This document shows positions 1 to 7,198 of a stretch of DNA of 13,931 nt, piece by piece. A program made the translations under genes and the position numbers. This stretch comes from a bacterium (lineage in GTDB: Bacteria > Chloroflexota > Dormibacteria > UBA8260 > Bog-877). Within the stretch, counting starts at the first letter, position 1. Each line of letters begins with the position of its first letter. The DNA lies in NCBI GenBank assembly GCA_021791345.1, contig JAJYWT010000074.1:1-13931 (forward strand), read 5' to 3'. Below the pieces are notes generated by a model that searched no databases, was not told the origin of the DNA, and saw only the letters and a program-made list of their open reading frames with translations.

Positions 1-225
1 CTCAGTTGGAGCCACGGCCCCGTCCGTTCTCGGGCCATCTCGGGATGGTACAGGCGACGGCTCGGATGCTCGGATGACCGGGCACCCGGGGAGTGAATGT
101 AAGACCAGCGCTTCGGCGCGGGCGGTCCGCGGTGAGGCCAGAACCGAACCCAGCAATGGGGAGGAACCCCGCGAGGGGTGCCACTGCCGTGGGCTTACTA
201 AAGTTCACGCAGTGGCAACGGCAGC
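1..225 (+). promoter_or_regulatory. Non-coding leader upstream of the aromatic operon, rich in hairpins
   Basis: I see no supportable gene here; the open frames have no family resemblance. Going toward tyrA, the sequence can form CCGG/CCGG around GCAC (78-89), GCGC-TTCG-GCGC (108-119, a UUCG tetraloop), CCC/GGG (149-160), ACCCC-GCGA-GGGGT (166-179, a GNRA tetraloop) and a strong final hairpin (179-217). UUCG and GNRA loops are common in structured RNAs, so this may be a transcribed regulatory leader. I could not match it to any riboswitch or T-box consensus I know. That it is transcribed and regulatory is inference. Confidence 0.4.
179..217 (+). promoter_or_regulatory. Strong imperfect hairpin/palindrome just before the tyrA start
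   Basis: TGCCACTG (179-186) pairs perfectly with CAGTGGCA (210-217). After one bulged C, CGTG (188-191) pairs with CACG (206-209), giving 12 pairs around a 14-base AT-richer loop. The arms end eight bases before the tyrA ATG and there is no Shine-Dalgarno sequence in between. The loop contains TAAAGT (199-204), which fits a TANNNT -10 box, so the palindrome could instead be a DNA operator flanking a promoter. The sequence alone cannot separate an RNA attenuator or translational control element from a repressor site. Confidence 0.45.
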
Positions 226-1086
226 ATGAGCGACCTCGGACGGGTGTGCGTGGTTGGAGCTGGGCAGATCGGCACCAGCATCGGAATGGCACTGCGAGCT
301 TCGCCAGCCGCTGCCGAGACGGTGGAGGTGTGGGACGTCGACCCGGCCCAGGCTCGCGACTGTGCCGCGCGGGGCGGCGCGGACCGCGCTCTCCATGCAC
401 CTGAGGAGGTCCTTGGCGCCGACTTTGTGGTCCTGGCGATCCCCGTGTCGGAGGTGGTCCACTGGGTCTCCACCTTTGGGAACAGCGTTGGCCCGCAGAC
501 CCTGGTGATCGACACCGGCAGTGCCAAGGAGGCGGTGGTGGCATCGATGCGGGCTCATTCGGCGGCCGGGAAGCACTGCATGGGGGGCCATCCGATCTGT
601 GGCAATGAGGGCCGGGGCCCCCAGGCCGCTGACCCTCGGATGCTGGCCGGGTCGGCGTTCGTGCTGACCCCGGTAGGTGACGACAGCTGGGCCCTGGATC
701 GGGCCCTGACCCTGGTCCGAGCGGTGGGCGCGCGCCCGCTCGTGCTGGACGCCACCCGTCACGATGAGATCCTGGCGATCTCCAGCCACCTGCCCCATCT
801 GCTGGCGGCGGCTTTGCTCCATCTGGTGCCCGAGGACGGACCCGGAGAGAGCCTCTGGCGTGACCTGCTCGGCCCAGGATTCCGCGGGAGCACCAGGTTG
901 GCGGCCAGCGATCCCAAGATGGTGGCAAGTTTCCTGAGCGCCAATGCCGGGCCGCTGCGCCGGGCCCTGGCTGAGGTTCAGAGAGAGCTGGCCCTGCTCG
1001 GAGAGAGCCTCGCCTCAGAGGAAGCGGTGACGGCTCGCCTTGAGGGCGCGTCCCGGCGCCGGTCGCGCCTGGTGGGCGACTGCTGA
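226..1086 (+). CDS. tyrA: Prephenate dehydrogenase (TyrA)
   Basis: The 286-residue protein oxidatively decarboxylates prephenate to 4-hydroxyphenylpyruvate using NAD(P), in the cytoplasmic tyrosine branch after chorismate. It opens with a Rossmann strand and GAGQIG (residues 11-16). Asp37 at the end of the second strand suggests NAD preference. Family motifs follow: GSAK (98-101), GGHPICG with the putative catalytic His122, SSHLPH (186-191), and substrate-site arginines around 220-224 in the FRGSTRLAASDP segment. At this length there is no C-terminal ACT domain, so ACT-mediated tyrosine feedback is not expected. The ATG at 226 is chosen because the nucleotide-binding fold begins at once; no Shine-Dalgarno precedes it. 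Its stop shares one base with the aroA start. Arogenate dehydrogenase activity cannot be excluded. Confidence 0.93.
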   Translation: MSDLGRVCVVGAGQIGTSIGMALRASPAAAETVEVWDVDPAQARDCAARGGADRALHAPEEVLGADFVVLAIPVSEVVHWVSTFGNSVGPQTLVIDTGSAKEAVVASMRAHSAAGKHCMGGHPICGNEGRGPQAADPRMLAGSAFVLTPVGDDSWALDRALTLVRAVGARPLVLDATRHDEILAISSHLPHLLAAALLHLVPEDGPGESLWRDLLGPGFRGSTRLAASDPKMVASFLSANAGPLRRALAEVQRELALLGESLASEEAVTARLEGASRRRSRLVGDC

Positions 1087-2381
1087 TGGCGGCCGTTCGC
1101 GCGCCGCTTGCCGGTCGCGGGCTCCGGGGCAGGTGCTCGGTGCCTGGGGACAAGTCGATCTCCCACCGGGCCGCACTCCTCTCGCTGCTGGCCTCCGGTG
1201 AGTGCCGGGTCCGGGGCTACTCCTCCGCCGCGGACTGCATGGCGACCCTGTCCGCGGTCAGGGCGCTGGGGGGTGCCGCTCACTTCGCCGCCGGTGAGCT
1301 GCATCTCGCCCCACCGTCCTGGTCCCGCACAGGGCCATCGGGCCTAGAGGTCGACTGCGGCCGCTCCGGCACCACCATGCGGCTGCTCGCGGGGCTGCTC
1401 GCGGGACGCCCCGGCACCTTCCGCCTGGTCGGCGACCCCCAGCTCACTCGACGGCCGATGGCGCGGGTGGCGGAGCCCCTGCTTGCAATGGGCGCCGAGG
1501 TGACACTCGCCGCCCGCGGCACCGCGCCGATGCTGGTCCGAGGCGGCGACCTGCGTGGCATCACCCACCGTCCCGCGGTGGCCAGTGCCCAGGTGAAGTC
1601 GGCGGTCCTGCTGGCGGGGCTGCAGGCGAATGGGAAGACGATTGTCGCCGAGCGGATCCCCACCCGGGACCACACCGAGCGGCTGCTGCTGATGATGGGA
1701 GCCAACCTCCAAGCCGGCTCGCTTGAGGGCGAGCACGCGGTCACGATCCGGCCCTCGGCCCTGCAGCCGCTGGTGATGGAGGTTCCCGGCGATGCCTCCT
1801 CGGCAGCCGTGATCGCGGCGGCCGCAGGTATGGTGCCGGGCTCCGATGTGGTGATCGAGGAGGTCAGCCTGAACCCCACCCGATTGGGCTTCTTGAGGCT
1901 GCTGGCCCGCATGGGTGCACAGGTGGAGACCGAGGCGCTGCCGACCACGGCCGAACTGGAGCCGCGCGGAAGCGTCCGGGTCAGGCACCGGCCCCTGCGG
2001 GCGGTGCAGGTTGGCGCCGCCGAGATCCCCGACCTGATCGACGAGCTTCCCCTGGTCGGACTGCTGGCGACCCAGGCGGAGGGGGTCACCGAGGTCACCG
2101 GGGCGGCGGAGCTCAGGGTGAAGGAGAGCGACCGCATCAAGGGGCTGGTCGACGGGCTCAGGGCCCTTGGCGCCAGTGCCGAGGAGCTGCCGGACGGCTT
2201 CCTCGTGACCGGGAAGGGGCGGCTCCGCGGCGGGGTCTGCGATGCCCTTGACGACCACCGGCTGGCGATGACGTTCACCCTGGCGGGCCTGATCTCCCGG
2301 GCACCGACCACGGTGGTGGGACCGGAGTGCATCGTGGACTCGTTCCCCACCTTCGCCAGCTGCCTGGCAAGCCTGCTGTGA
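1086..2381 (+). CDS. aroA: 3-phosphoshikimate 1-carboxyvinyltransferase (EPSP synthase)
   Basis: This 431-residue enzyme transfers the enolpyruvyl group of PEP to shikimate-3-phosphate, the sixth shikimate step. Length is normal for the family. Visible motifs are PGDKSISHRA (20-29), GDPQLTRRPMARV (116-128), SAQVKSAVLLAGL (167-179), RDHTE (194-198), NPTR (263-266), IDELP (318-322) and ELRVKESDR (342-350). The GDKS, SAQxK, RDHTE and NxTR set is the signature of class II EPSP synthases, the group that includes the glyphosate-tolerant CP4 enzyme. The PEP loop here reads CGRSGTTMRL (91-100), with Gly95 at the site that is Ala in CP4 and Arg93 where Asn is usual. Its ATG overlaps the tyrA stop (TGATG), and it overlaps aroE by four bases. 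Confidence 0.95.
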   Translation: MAAVRAPLAGRGLRGRCSVPGDKSISHRAALLSLLASGECRVRGYSSAADCMATLSAVRALGGAAHFAAGELHLAPPSWSRTGPSGLEVDCGRSGTTMRLLAGLLAGRPGTFRLVGDPQLTRRPMARVAEPLLAMGAEVTLAARGTAPMLVRGGDLRGITHRPAVASAQVKSAVLLAGLQANGKTIVAERIPTRDHTERLLLMMGANLQAGSLEGEHAVTIRPSALQPLVMEVPGDASSAAVIAAAAGMVPGSDVVIEEVSLNPTRLGFLRLLARMGAQVETEALPTTAELEPRGSVRVRHRPLRAVQVGAAEIPDLIDELPLVGLLATQAEGVTEVTGAAELRVKESDRIKGLVDGLRALGASAEELPDGFLVTGKGRLRGGVCDALDDHRLAMTFTLAGLISRAPTTVVGPECIVDSFPTFASCLASLL

Positions 2382-3229
2382 CGGTGCACCTCGGACTGAT
2401 CGGCCATCCGGTCAGGCACAGTCCCTCACCGGCGATGCATCGGGCCGCCTGTGCCGCCCTCGGACTCGACTGGAGCTATTCGGCGATTGAGGTGGCTCCC
2501 GGAAAGCTTCCCGAGGTGTGGCCCGAGCTGGTGTCCCGGCTCAGCGGCGCCAACGTCACCACCCCCCACAAGGAGGTGGCGGCGGCCATGGCCGATCGGC
2601 TGACCCCGGAGGCTGCGGCCGCCGGCTCGGTGAACACCCTGGTCTGCAAAGACGGCGCCGTGCTGGGGGCTACGACCGACGGCGCCGGATTCATGCGGGC
2701 CCTGGCCGCGAGCGGCCGGAAGGCCCCGAGCGCGGCACTGATCCTGGGGGCGGGAGGAGCGGCGCGGGCGGTTGCCCGCGCCCTGGCGGCGGGGGGCAGC
2801 GAGGTCGCCATCGCCGCGCGCCACCCGACGCAGGCGGAGACGGTGGCGGGTCACCTGGCCGGCTCCGGAGGCTGGCGGGTGACGGTCCTACCGTTCGAGG
2901 CTGCCGCCATCTCCCGGACGCTGTGTGGGTGCGAACTCCTGGTCAACGCCACCACGGTCGGGTCGTTGGCGGACCCGGCGGAGTGCCCGTTGCCCCGGGA
3001 GGTCGCGCTGCCGTCCGAGCTGACGGTGTTCGACCTGACCTACGGGCCCCATCCGACCGAGCTCCTGGGGCGCGCGGCCGAGGCCGGGTGCCTGGCCATC
3101 CCCGGGGTGGAGATGCTGGTTCACCAGGCCGCGCTGTCCTTGGAGCTCTGGTGCGGTCGTGAAGCCCCTCTAGAGGTCATGCGGGCGGCGGCGGTAACCC
3201 ATCTGGAACAGCTGGAGGTCATGCCATGA
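2378..3229 (+). CDS. aroE: Shikimate dehydrogenase (AroE)
   Basis: The 283-residue protein reduces 3-dehydroshikimate to shikimate with NADPH. I place the start at GTG 2378, which overlaps the aroA stop as GTGA; a longer reading into aroA would add residues before the first strand (HLGLIGHPV). The shikimate site is HSPSPAMH (14-21). NVTTPHK (59-65) carries the catalytic Lys65, and TTDGAGF (99-105) carries the partner Asp101. GAGGAAR (124-130) is the cofactor loop, and Arg148 in AIAARHP sits where NADP-preferring members place a basic residue. YGPHPTELL (222-230) and GVEMLVHQAALSLELW (243-258) complete the fold. The segment NATTVGS (190-196) departs slightly from the usual NATPxGM. It overlaps aroC by four bases (ATGA). 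Confidence 0.94.
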   Translation: MTVHLGLIGHPVRHSPSPAMHRAACAALGLDWSYSAIEVAPGKLPEVWPELVSRLSGANVTTPHKEVAAAMADRLTPEAAAAGSVNTLVCKDGAVLGATTDGAGFMRALAASGRKAPSAALILGAGGAARAVARALAAGGSEVAIAARHPTQAETVAGHLAGSGGWRVTVLPFEAAAISRTLCGCELLVNATTVGSLADPAECPLPREVALPSELTVFDLTYGPHPTELLGRAAEAGCLAIPGVEMLVHQAALSLELWCGREAPLEVMRAAAVTHLEQLEVMP

Positions 3230-4383
3230 GCCTGCGCCTGTTGACGGCGGGGGAGTCCCACGGTCCCGAGTTGGTCGCGATCCTGGATGGGATGCCGGCG
3301 GGAGTCGTGGTGGATCAGGAGAAGGTCGATCGGCAGCTGCGTCGCCGCCAGGGGGGACACGGCCGGGGAGCGCGCTCCACGCGCGTGGAGCGAGACCACG
3401 CGGAGATCGTCGCGGGGGTGTCATCCGGGGTCACCACGGGCAGCCCGATCGCGATCCGCATCGTCAACCGGGACCACGCCAACCAGCCCACGAACCCACC
3501 GCCGATCACGACCCCCCGGCCGGGGCATGCCGATTGGGCCGGGGGGGTCAAGTACGGCACCACCGATCTGCGTCGCATCCGCGAACGCGCCAGCGCCCGG
3601 GAGACGGCGGCCCGGGTCGCGGCCGGCGCGATCGCCAGGCAACTTCTGGCCAGCCTGGGCGTGGACGTGGTCAGCTTCGTCACTGCGATCGGGACGGTCG
3701 AGGCGGCGCTCGACCTGGGCCGGTGCGACGCCCGGGAGCTGAGCCGTCTGGCAGACCTCGCCGAGGACGACCCCGTGCGCTGCTTTGATCCCGACCGTTC
3801 GGCGCTCATGGTGCAGGCGGTGGACGCGGCCCGAGTCGGTCGGGAGACCCTGGGCGGGACCTTCGTGGTGGCGGCCAGCGGGGTTCCGGTCGGGCTGGGG
3901 TCGCACACCCAATGGGATCGCCGTCTGGACGCCCAGCTGGCCCACGCGATGATGTCAATCCCTGCGGTCAAGGGGGTGGAGATAGGGCCCGCATTCCAGG
4001 TCGCCACCATGCCCGGCACCCAGGCTCAGGACCCCTTCGCGACCGACCCGATCTCCACATCAAGAGTGCAGAACTTCGCCGGAGGGCTGGAGGGGGGCAT
4101 GACCAACGGTGAGCCGGTGGTGCTGAGAGCGGCCATGAAGCCGCTCTCGTCGGTCCGGGCGCCAGTGCAGTCGGTCGACCTGGCCAGTGGTGAGCGGGCC
4201 GATCCTCCCTACATCCGCTCCGACATCTGCGCGGTGCCGGCGGCGGCGGTGGTCGGCGAGGCGGTGGTCGCCTTGGTGCTGGCGGGCGCCGTGCTGGAGG
4301 GATTCGGGGGCGACCGGCTCGACGACATCGTCGCCGCCGCCGTGTCCGCTGCCCGGCGGAGCCTGTTCTGGGGACTGGAGTGA
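3226..4383 (+). CDS. aroC: Chorismate synthase (AroC)
   Basis: The 385-residue enzyme removes phosphate from EPSP to make chorismate. It needs reduced FMN, although there is no net redox change. Signature blocks are visible along the length: AGESHG (8-13) with His12, RRQGGHGRG (40-48), RPGHADWAGGVKYG (98-111) with His101, RERASARETAARVAAGA (119-135), SIPAVKGVEIG (244-254), GGLEGGMTNGEP (286-297) and RSDICAVPA (331-339) with the conserved Asp333. His12, His101 and Asp333 match the acid/base residues known for the family. Length and motif order are normal. The start ATG overlaps the aroE stop (ATGA) and the stop overlaps the GTG of the next gene. No separate flavin reductase domain is present, so this should be a monofunctional enzyme fed by cellular FMNH2. 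Confidence 0.96.
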   Translation: MSLRLLTAGESHGPELVAILDGMPAGVVVDQEKVDRQLRRRQGGHGRGARSTRVERDHAEIVAGVSSGVTTGSPIAIRIVNRDHANQPTNPPPITTPRPGHADWAGGVKYGTTDLRRIRERASARETAARVAAGAIARQLLASLGVDVVSFVTAIGTVEAALDLGRCDARELSRLADLAEDDPVRCFDPDRSALMVQAVDAARVGRETLGGTFVVAASGVPVGLGSHTQWDRRLDAQLAHAMMSIPAVKGVEIGPAFQVATMPGTQAQDPFATDPISTSRVQNFAGGLEGGMTNGEPVVLRAAMKPLSSVRAPVQSVDLASGERADPPYIRSDICAVPAAAVVGEAVVALVLAGAVLEGFGGDRLDDIVAAAVSAARRSLFWGLE

Positions 4384-6065
4384 CCCGTTCCGAGCTGGAG
4401 CTGCCGGCCATTCCCTCGGGGCGGCCGAACCTCGTCATCACCGGGTTCATGGCGAGCGGCAAGACCACCGTCGGGCGGCTCGCGGCCCAGCTTCTTGAGA
4501 TGCCGTTCTTCGACCTCGACACGGAGCTTGAGTTGGCGGTCGGGGAGCGGATCCCCGACCTGCTGGGCCGCCGCGGCGAGCCCTGGTTCCGAGAAGAGGA
4601 GGCCAAGCTCATGCTCGAGGCCTCACGTCTTTCCGGCTGCGTCATCGCGACCGGCGGGGGGGCGGTGCTGTCACCCGAGGCCTTCGCCCAGCTGGCCGGC
4701 TCGGGGGTTGGCCTGGTCCTGGGAGCCGACCCTGCCGAGCTCATCGGGCGGGCAGGCAACGGACAGGGGAGGCCAATGTTGGAAGGGCTCGCGGAGGAGG
4801 GGATCCTTCGCCTGCTCGCCGACCGGGAGACGGCCTACAGCCGCGCGGGAGAGCCGTTGGATACGACCGGCCTCGCTCCGTCCGCGGTGGCGGACCTGGC
4901 GGTCGCCGCTTACCGCCGCCGCGGGGGCGGGGAGGTGGCGATGATCCCGATCGCGGGCGACGGGTGGCAGACGGATCTGGTGGTGGGGGGAGGAGCCGTG
5001 GGCCAAATCAGTCAAGCCCTGGCCCGGACGATCCCATCGAGTGGGCGGGCCTTCGTGGTCATGGACTCGGGCCTGCCTCGCAGCTCCCGGCTGCTGGTGC
5101 CTGATCTGCTTCGCCAGGCGGGCTGGGACGTGTCGGTCCTGGATGTGGCCGGTGGCGAGCCGGCGAAGACACTCGCATCGCTCGCCCGGGTCTGGAGCTG
5201 GCTGCTGGAGCTGAGCGCGGAACGGCACGACGTTCTCTTCGCGGTGGGGGGAGGAGCTGTCCTGGACGCGGCCGGATTCGCCGCCGCCACCTTTGCCCGG
5301 GGAATCGCCCACGTCAATGTGCCGACCACGGTCCTCGCCATGGCCGATGCCGCGCTGGGGGGTAAGACCGCGATCAACCACGACGGCGTCAAGAACCCCG
5401 TGGGCGCGTTCCGACACCCCGTGGCGGTGATCGCCGACCCCCACCTGCTCGGCTCGATGGACCGGCCCGGGGCTCGCGACGGGCTGGCCGAGGTGATCAA
5501 ATCGGTGACGCTGGGCGCCCGGTTGGTGGTCCGCCGGATGGCGCACGAGGACGCCGACCCGGCGGCCGGCAGTCGGGTTGGGTGGCTCATCGAGCAGGCG
5601 ATCCGGATCAAGGCCGGGTATGTGGCGGCCGATCCGGCCGAACGTGGCCTCCGCGCCGCGCTGAACCTCGGACACACCTACGCCCATGGTCTGGAGGCCG
5701 CCAGCGGCTATGAGATCTCCCATGGCGAGGCGGTGGCCCTGGGGCTGCTGGCGTCCGCATCGCTGGGAGCCTCCCTGGAGATCACCCCAAATGAAGTCGG
5801 CGACCTCTTGCGGCGAGCGCTGACGCGCGCCCGGTTGCCCGCGTCCTTACCCTACGCGGTGGATCCCACCGCGGTTGCGGCGGCGATGGGTCGCGACAAG
5901 AAGCGGGAAGCGAGCCAGATGGTGTTCCTGGTGCCGGGGGTTCACGAGGGGGTGGTGCGGGTGGATGATGTGGGCTTGGACACAGCCCTGGAGCACCTTT
6001 GGGAACTGCAGACGCCGGCGCCCTCCTGGGTGCCGCACGCCGCGGATGAGGGGAGGGCGGGGTGA
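4380..6065 (+). CDS. aroKB: Fused shikimate kinase / 3-dehydroquinate synthase (AroKB)
   Basis: One 561-residue reading frame joins two enzymes. Residues 1-180 are shikimate kinase: P-loop GFMASGKTT (22-30), FDLD (44-47) with Asp45 and Asp47, FREEE (70-74), GGG (92-94), the lid segment RPML (131-134) and RETAY (149-153). A short linker rich in Gly follows. Residues about 188-545 are dehydroquinate synthase: GGGAVLDAAGF (290-300), PTTVLAMADAALGGKTAIN (315-333), GLAEVIK (368-374), GLRAALNLGHTYAHGLE (423-439) and SHGEAVALG (447-455). Likely zinc ligands are Glu371, His432 and His448. The protein therefore makes dehydroquinate from DAHP and also phosphorylates shikimate, two non-consecutive steps. 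I see no stop or frameshift at the junction. The GTG start overlaps the aroC stop as GTGA. The same domain order is known in Thermotoga. Confidence 0.94.
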   Translation: MTRSELELPAIPSGRPNLVITGFMASGKTTVGRLAAQLLEMPFFDLDTELELAVGERIPDLLGRRGEPWFREEEAKLMLEASRLSGCVIATGGGAVLSPEAFAQLAGSGVGLVLGADPAELIGRAGNGQGRPMLEGLAEEGILRLLADRETAYSRAGEPLDTTGLAPSAVADLAVAAYRRRGGGEVAMIPIAGDGWQTDLVVGGGAVGQISQALARTIPSSGRAFVVMDSGLPRSSRLLVPDLLRQAGWDVSVLDVAGGEPAKTLASLARVWSWLLELSAERHDVLFAVGGGAVLDAAGFAAATFARGIAHVNVPTTVLAMADAALGGKTAINHDGVKNPVGAFRHPVAVIADPHLLGSMDRPGARDGLAEVIKSVTLGARLVVRRMAHEDADPAAGSRVGWLIEQAIRIKAGYVAADPAERGLRAALNLGHTYAHGLEAASGYEISHGEAVALGLLASASLGASLEITPNEVGDLLRRALTRARLPASLPYAVDPTAVAAAMGRDKKREASQMVFLVPGVHEGVVRVDDVGLDTALEHLWELQTPAPSWVPHAADEGRAG

Positions 6066-6511
6066 GGCTGCTGGTGCTTCACGGTCCCAACCTGAACCTG
6101 CTGGGAAGGCGGGAACCCGCTCTCTATGGCAGCACCACCCTGGCCGAGATCGACCGGATGCTGGAGTTGAGGGCGGCCGAGCTCGGGGTGGAGCTGCGAT
6201 CCCGTCAGACCAACTCGGAGGGGGAGCTCGTCGACCTCATCCAGGCCGGCGCGGAATGGGCTCAGGCGGTGATCATCAATCCCGGGGGCTACTCCCACAC
6301 GTCGGTGGCCATCCGAGATGCCATCGCGGCGGTGGGGCTGCCCACGGTGGAGGTGCACCTCACCAACCCCTCCGCACGCGAGCCGTTCCGCCAGGTGGAT
6401 CTGGTGGCCGGGGCCTGCCGGGCGGTGGTCGCGGGATTCGGCGCGTCCGGGTACCTGATCGCCCTGGAGCAGCTGGTGGCGGGATCCAAGGGGGCCGAGC
6501 GCCAGGTCTGA
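6062..6511 (+). CDS. aroQ: Type II 3-dehydroquinate dehydratase (AroQ)
   Basis: The 149-residue protein dehydrates 3-dehydroquinate to 3-dehydroshikimate. It is the small type II form that assembles as a dodecamer, not the type I Schiff-base enzyme. Motifs are complete: HGPNLNLLGRREPALYG (7-23) with Asn12, Arg17 and the catalytic Tyr22; RQTNSEGELVD (48-58); NPGGYSHTSVAIRDA (73-87) with Asn73 and His79; and EVHLTNPSAREPFR (97-110) with His99 and Arg110. The start is GTG 6062, whose GTGA overlaps the aroKB stop, and the first strand MRLLVLHGPN begins immediately. It is the last gene of the coupled aromatic cluster; a 49-base gap follows. Confidence 0.95.
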   Translation: MRLLVLHGPNLNLLGRREPALYGSTTLAEIDRMLELRAAELGVELRSRQTNSEGELVDLIQAGAEWAQAVIINPGGYSHTSVAIRDAIAAVGLPTVEVHLTNPSAREPFRQVDLVAGACRAVVAGFGASGYLIALEQLVAGSKGAERQV

Positions 6512-6523
6512 TCGGAGTCGGCG

Positions 6524-6529
6524 TACGCT
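6524..6529 (+). promoter_or_regulatory. Possible -10 box before the peroxiredoxin gene
   Basis: TACGCT fits TANNNT and would start transcription about 25 bases before the bcp ATG, inside the 49-base gap after aroQ. I see no good -35 box at the matching distance, so this is weak. Without it, bcp would be the last gene of the aromatic operon. Confidence 0.22.
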
Positions 6530-6548
6530 GGAGCGAAGGGCCAAGCAC

Positions 6549-6557
6549 GAGGAGAGG
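6549..6557 (+). promoter_or_regulatory. Ribosome binding site of the peroxiredoxin gene
   Basis: GAGGAGAGG lies just before the ATG at 6561, with AGGAG six bases from the start. It is a clear Shine-Dalgarno sequence, in contrast to the coupled aromatic genes upstream that lack one. Confidence 0.7.
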
Positions 6558-6560
6558 CTG

Positions 6561-7022
6561 ATGCTGAAAATCGGAGATCGCGTGCCGGAGTTCCGGCTGC
6601 AGGCGGGTACGGGGGAGGTCGTTGACAGCCGTGAGCTGATCGGCCAGCGGTGGGTCATCTACTTCTACCCCAAGGACAACACCTCCGGGTGCACCATCGA
6701 GACCAGGGAGTTCGGGTTGGCCCAGGAGGCGCTGCACGCCCGAGGGGTGCGCGTTTTCGGCTGCTCGGTCGGCGACGCCGCCGCCAAGAAGAGCTTCGCC
6801 GTCAGCTGTGGGGCACCTGGTCTACCCCTCTTGGCGGACGAGGACCATCACGTGGCTGAGGAGTTCGGCGTCTGGCAGCTGCGCAAGTTCGCCGGCCGGG
6901 AGTACATGGGGATCGCCCGGACCACCTTCCTCATCGACAAGCAGGGAAAGGTTGAGCGGGTCTGGGAGGATGTCAAACCGGAGGGGCATGCCCAGGACGT
7001 GCTGGAGGCGACTGCCGCCTGA
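6561..7022 (+). CDS. bcp: Thiol peroxidase of the PrxQ/Bcp family
   Basis: The 153-residue cytoplasmic protein should reduce hydrogen peroxide and organic hydroperoxides using thioredoxin-type donors. The active site YFYPKDNTSGCT (34-45) gives the family PxxxTxxC pattern with Pro37, Thr41 and peroxidatic Cys44. The usual Pro before Gly-Cys is Ser42 here. Arg119 in GIARTTFLID matches the conserved active-site arginine. The resolving cysteine often found five residues after the peroxidatic one is absent (residue 49 is Arg). Cys83 lies in the helix region where another PrxQ subgroup places its resolving cysteine, and Cys68 is also present. Length is normal. It follows aroQ in the same direction with its own strong ribosome binding site, so it may be cotranscribed or have its own promoter. 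Confidence 0.9.
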   Translation: MLKIGDRVPEFRLQAGTGEVVDSRELIGQRWVIYFYPKDNTSGCTIETREFGLAQEALHARGVRVFGCSVGDAAAKKSFAVSCGAPGLPLLADEDHHVAEEFGVWQLRKFAGREYMGIARTTFLIDKQGKVERVWEDVKPEGHAQDVLEATAA

Positions 7023-7098
7023 GATTGGACCACGGCTGGCGTCGGTGGGCAGAGCCCTCTGGCGGCGGGAAGGGGCCCCGCTCGAAACTCAGGGCCAT

Positions 7099-7138
7099 GC
7101 CCCAGCTTTCTCTCGGAATTCTCCAAGGCTCCTGGGGC
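7099..7138 (+). terminator. Possible hairpin terminator between bcp and htrA
   Basis: GCCCCAG (7099-7105) and CTGGGGC (7132-7138) form a perfect 7-bp stem. The loop is 26 bases long and no T-run follows, so this is only a weak terminator candidate in the 176-base gap. I found no convincing promoter for htrA in the same gap. Confidence 0.25.
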
Positions 7139-7183
7139 AGAGTGGGAGGCAGACGGCGACTCCGATAGCGATTCCACGCCAGA

Positions 7184-7192
7184 GAAGGAGAG
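7184..7192 (+). promoter_or_regulatory. Ribosome binding site of the HtrA-type protease gene
   Basis: GAAGGAGAG ends six bases before the ATG at 7199. It is a near-consensus Shine-Dalgarno sequence and favours 7199 over the in-frame ATG at 7208. Confidence 0.7.
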
Positions 7193-7198
7193 TGAACG

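Noticed and set aside
166..217. Resemblance of GGGGTGCC and GCCACTG to TPP or cobalamin riboswitch elements
   Set aside because: The other required conserved blocks, such as CTGAGA and ACCTGA or the B12 box, are missing.
2..1153. Long open frame on the minus strand across the leader and tyrA
   Set aside because: It is Pro/Arg/Gly-rich, matches no family, and lies opposite a clear tyrA; such frames arise in high-GC sequence.
1280..2419. Long minus-strand open frames opposite aroA
   Set aside because: Shadow of a well-supported gene; low-complexity Ser/Arg/Pro composition.
3167..3176. Perfect palindrome CCTCTAGAGG inside aroE
   Set aside because: A single 10-base palindrome in coding sequence with no partner or regulatory context; likely chance.
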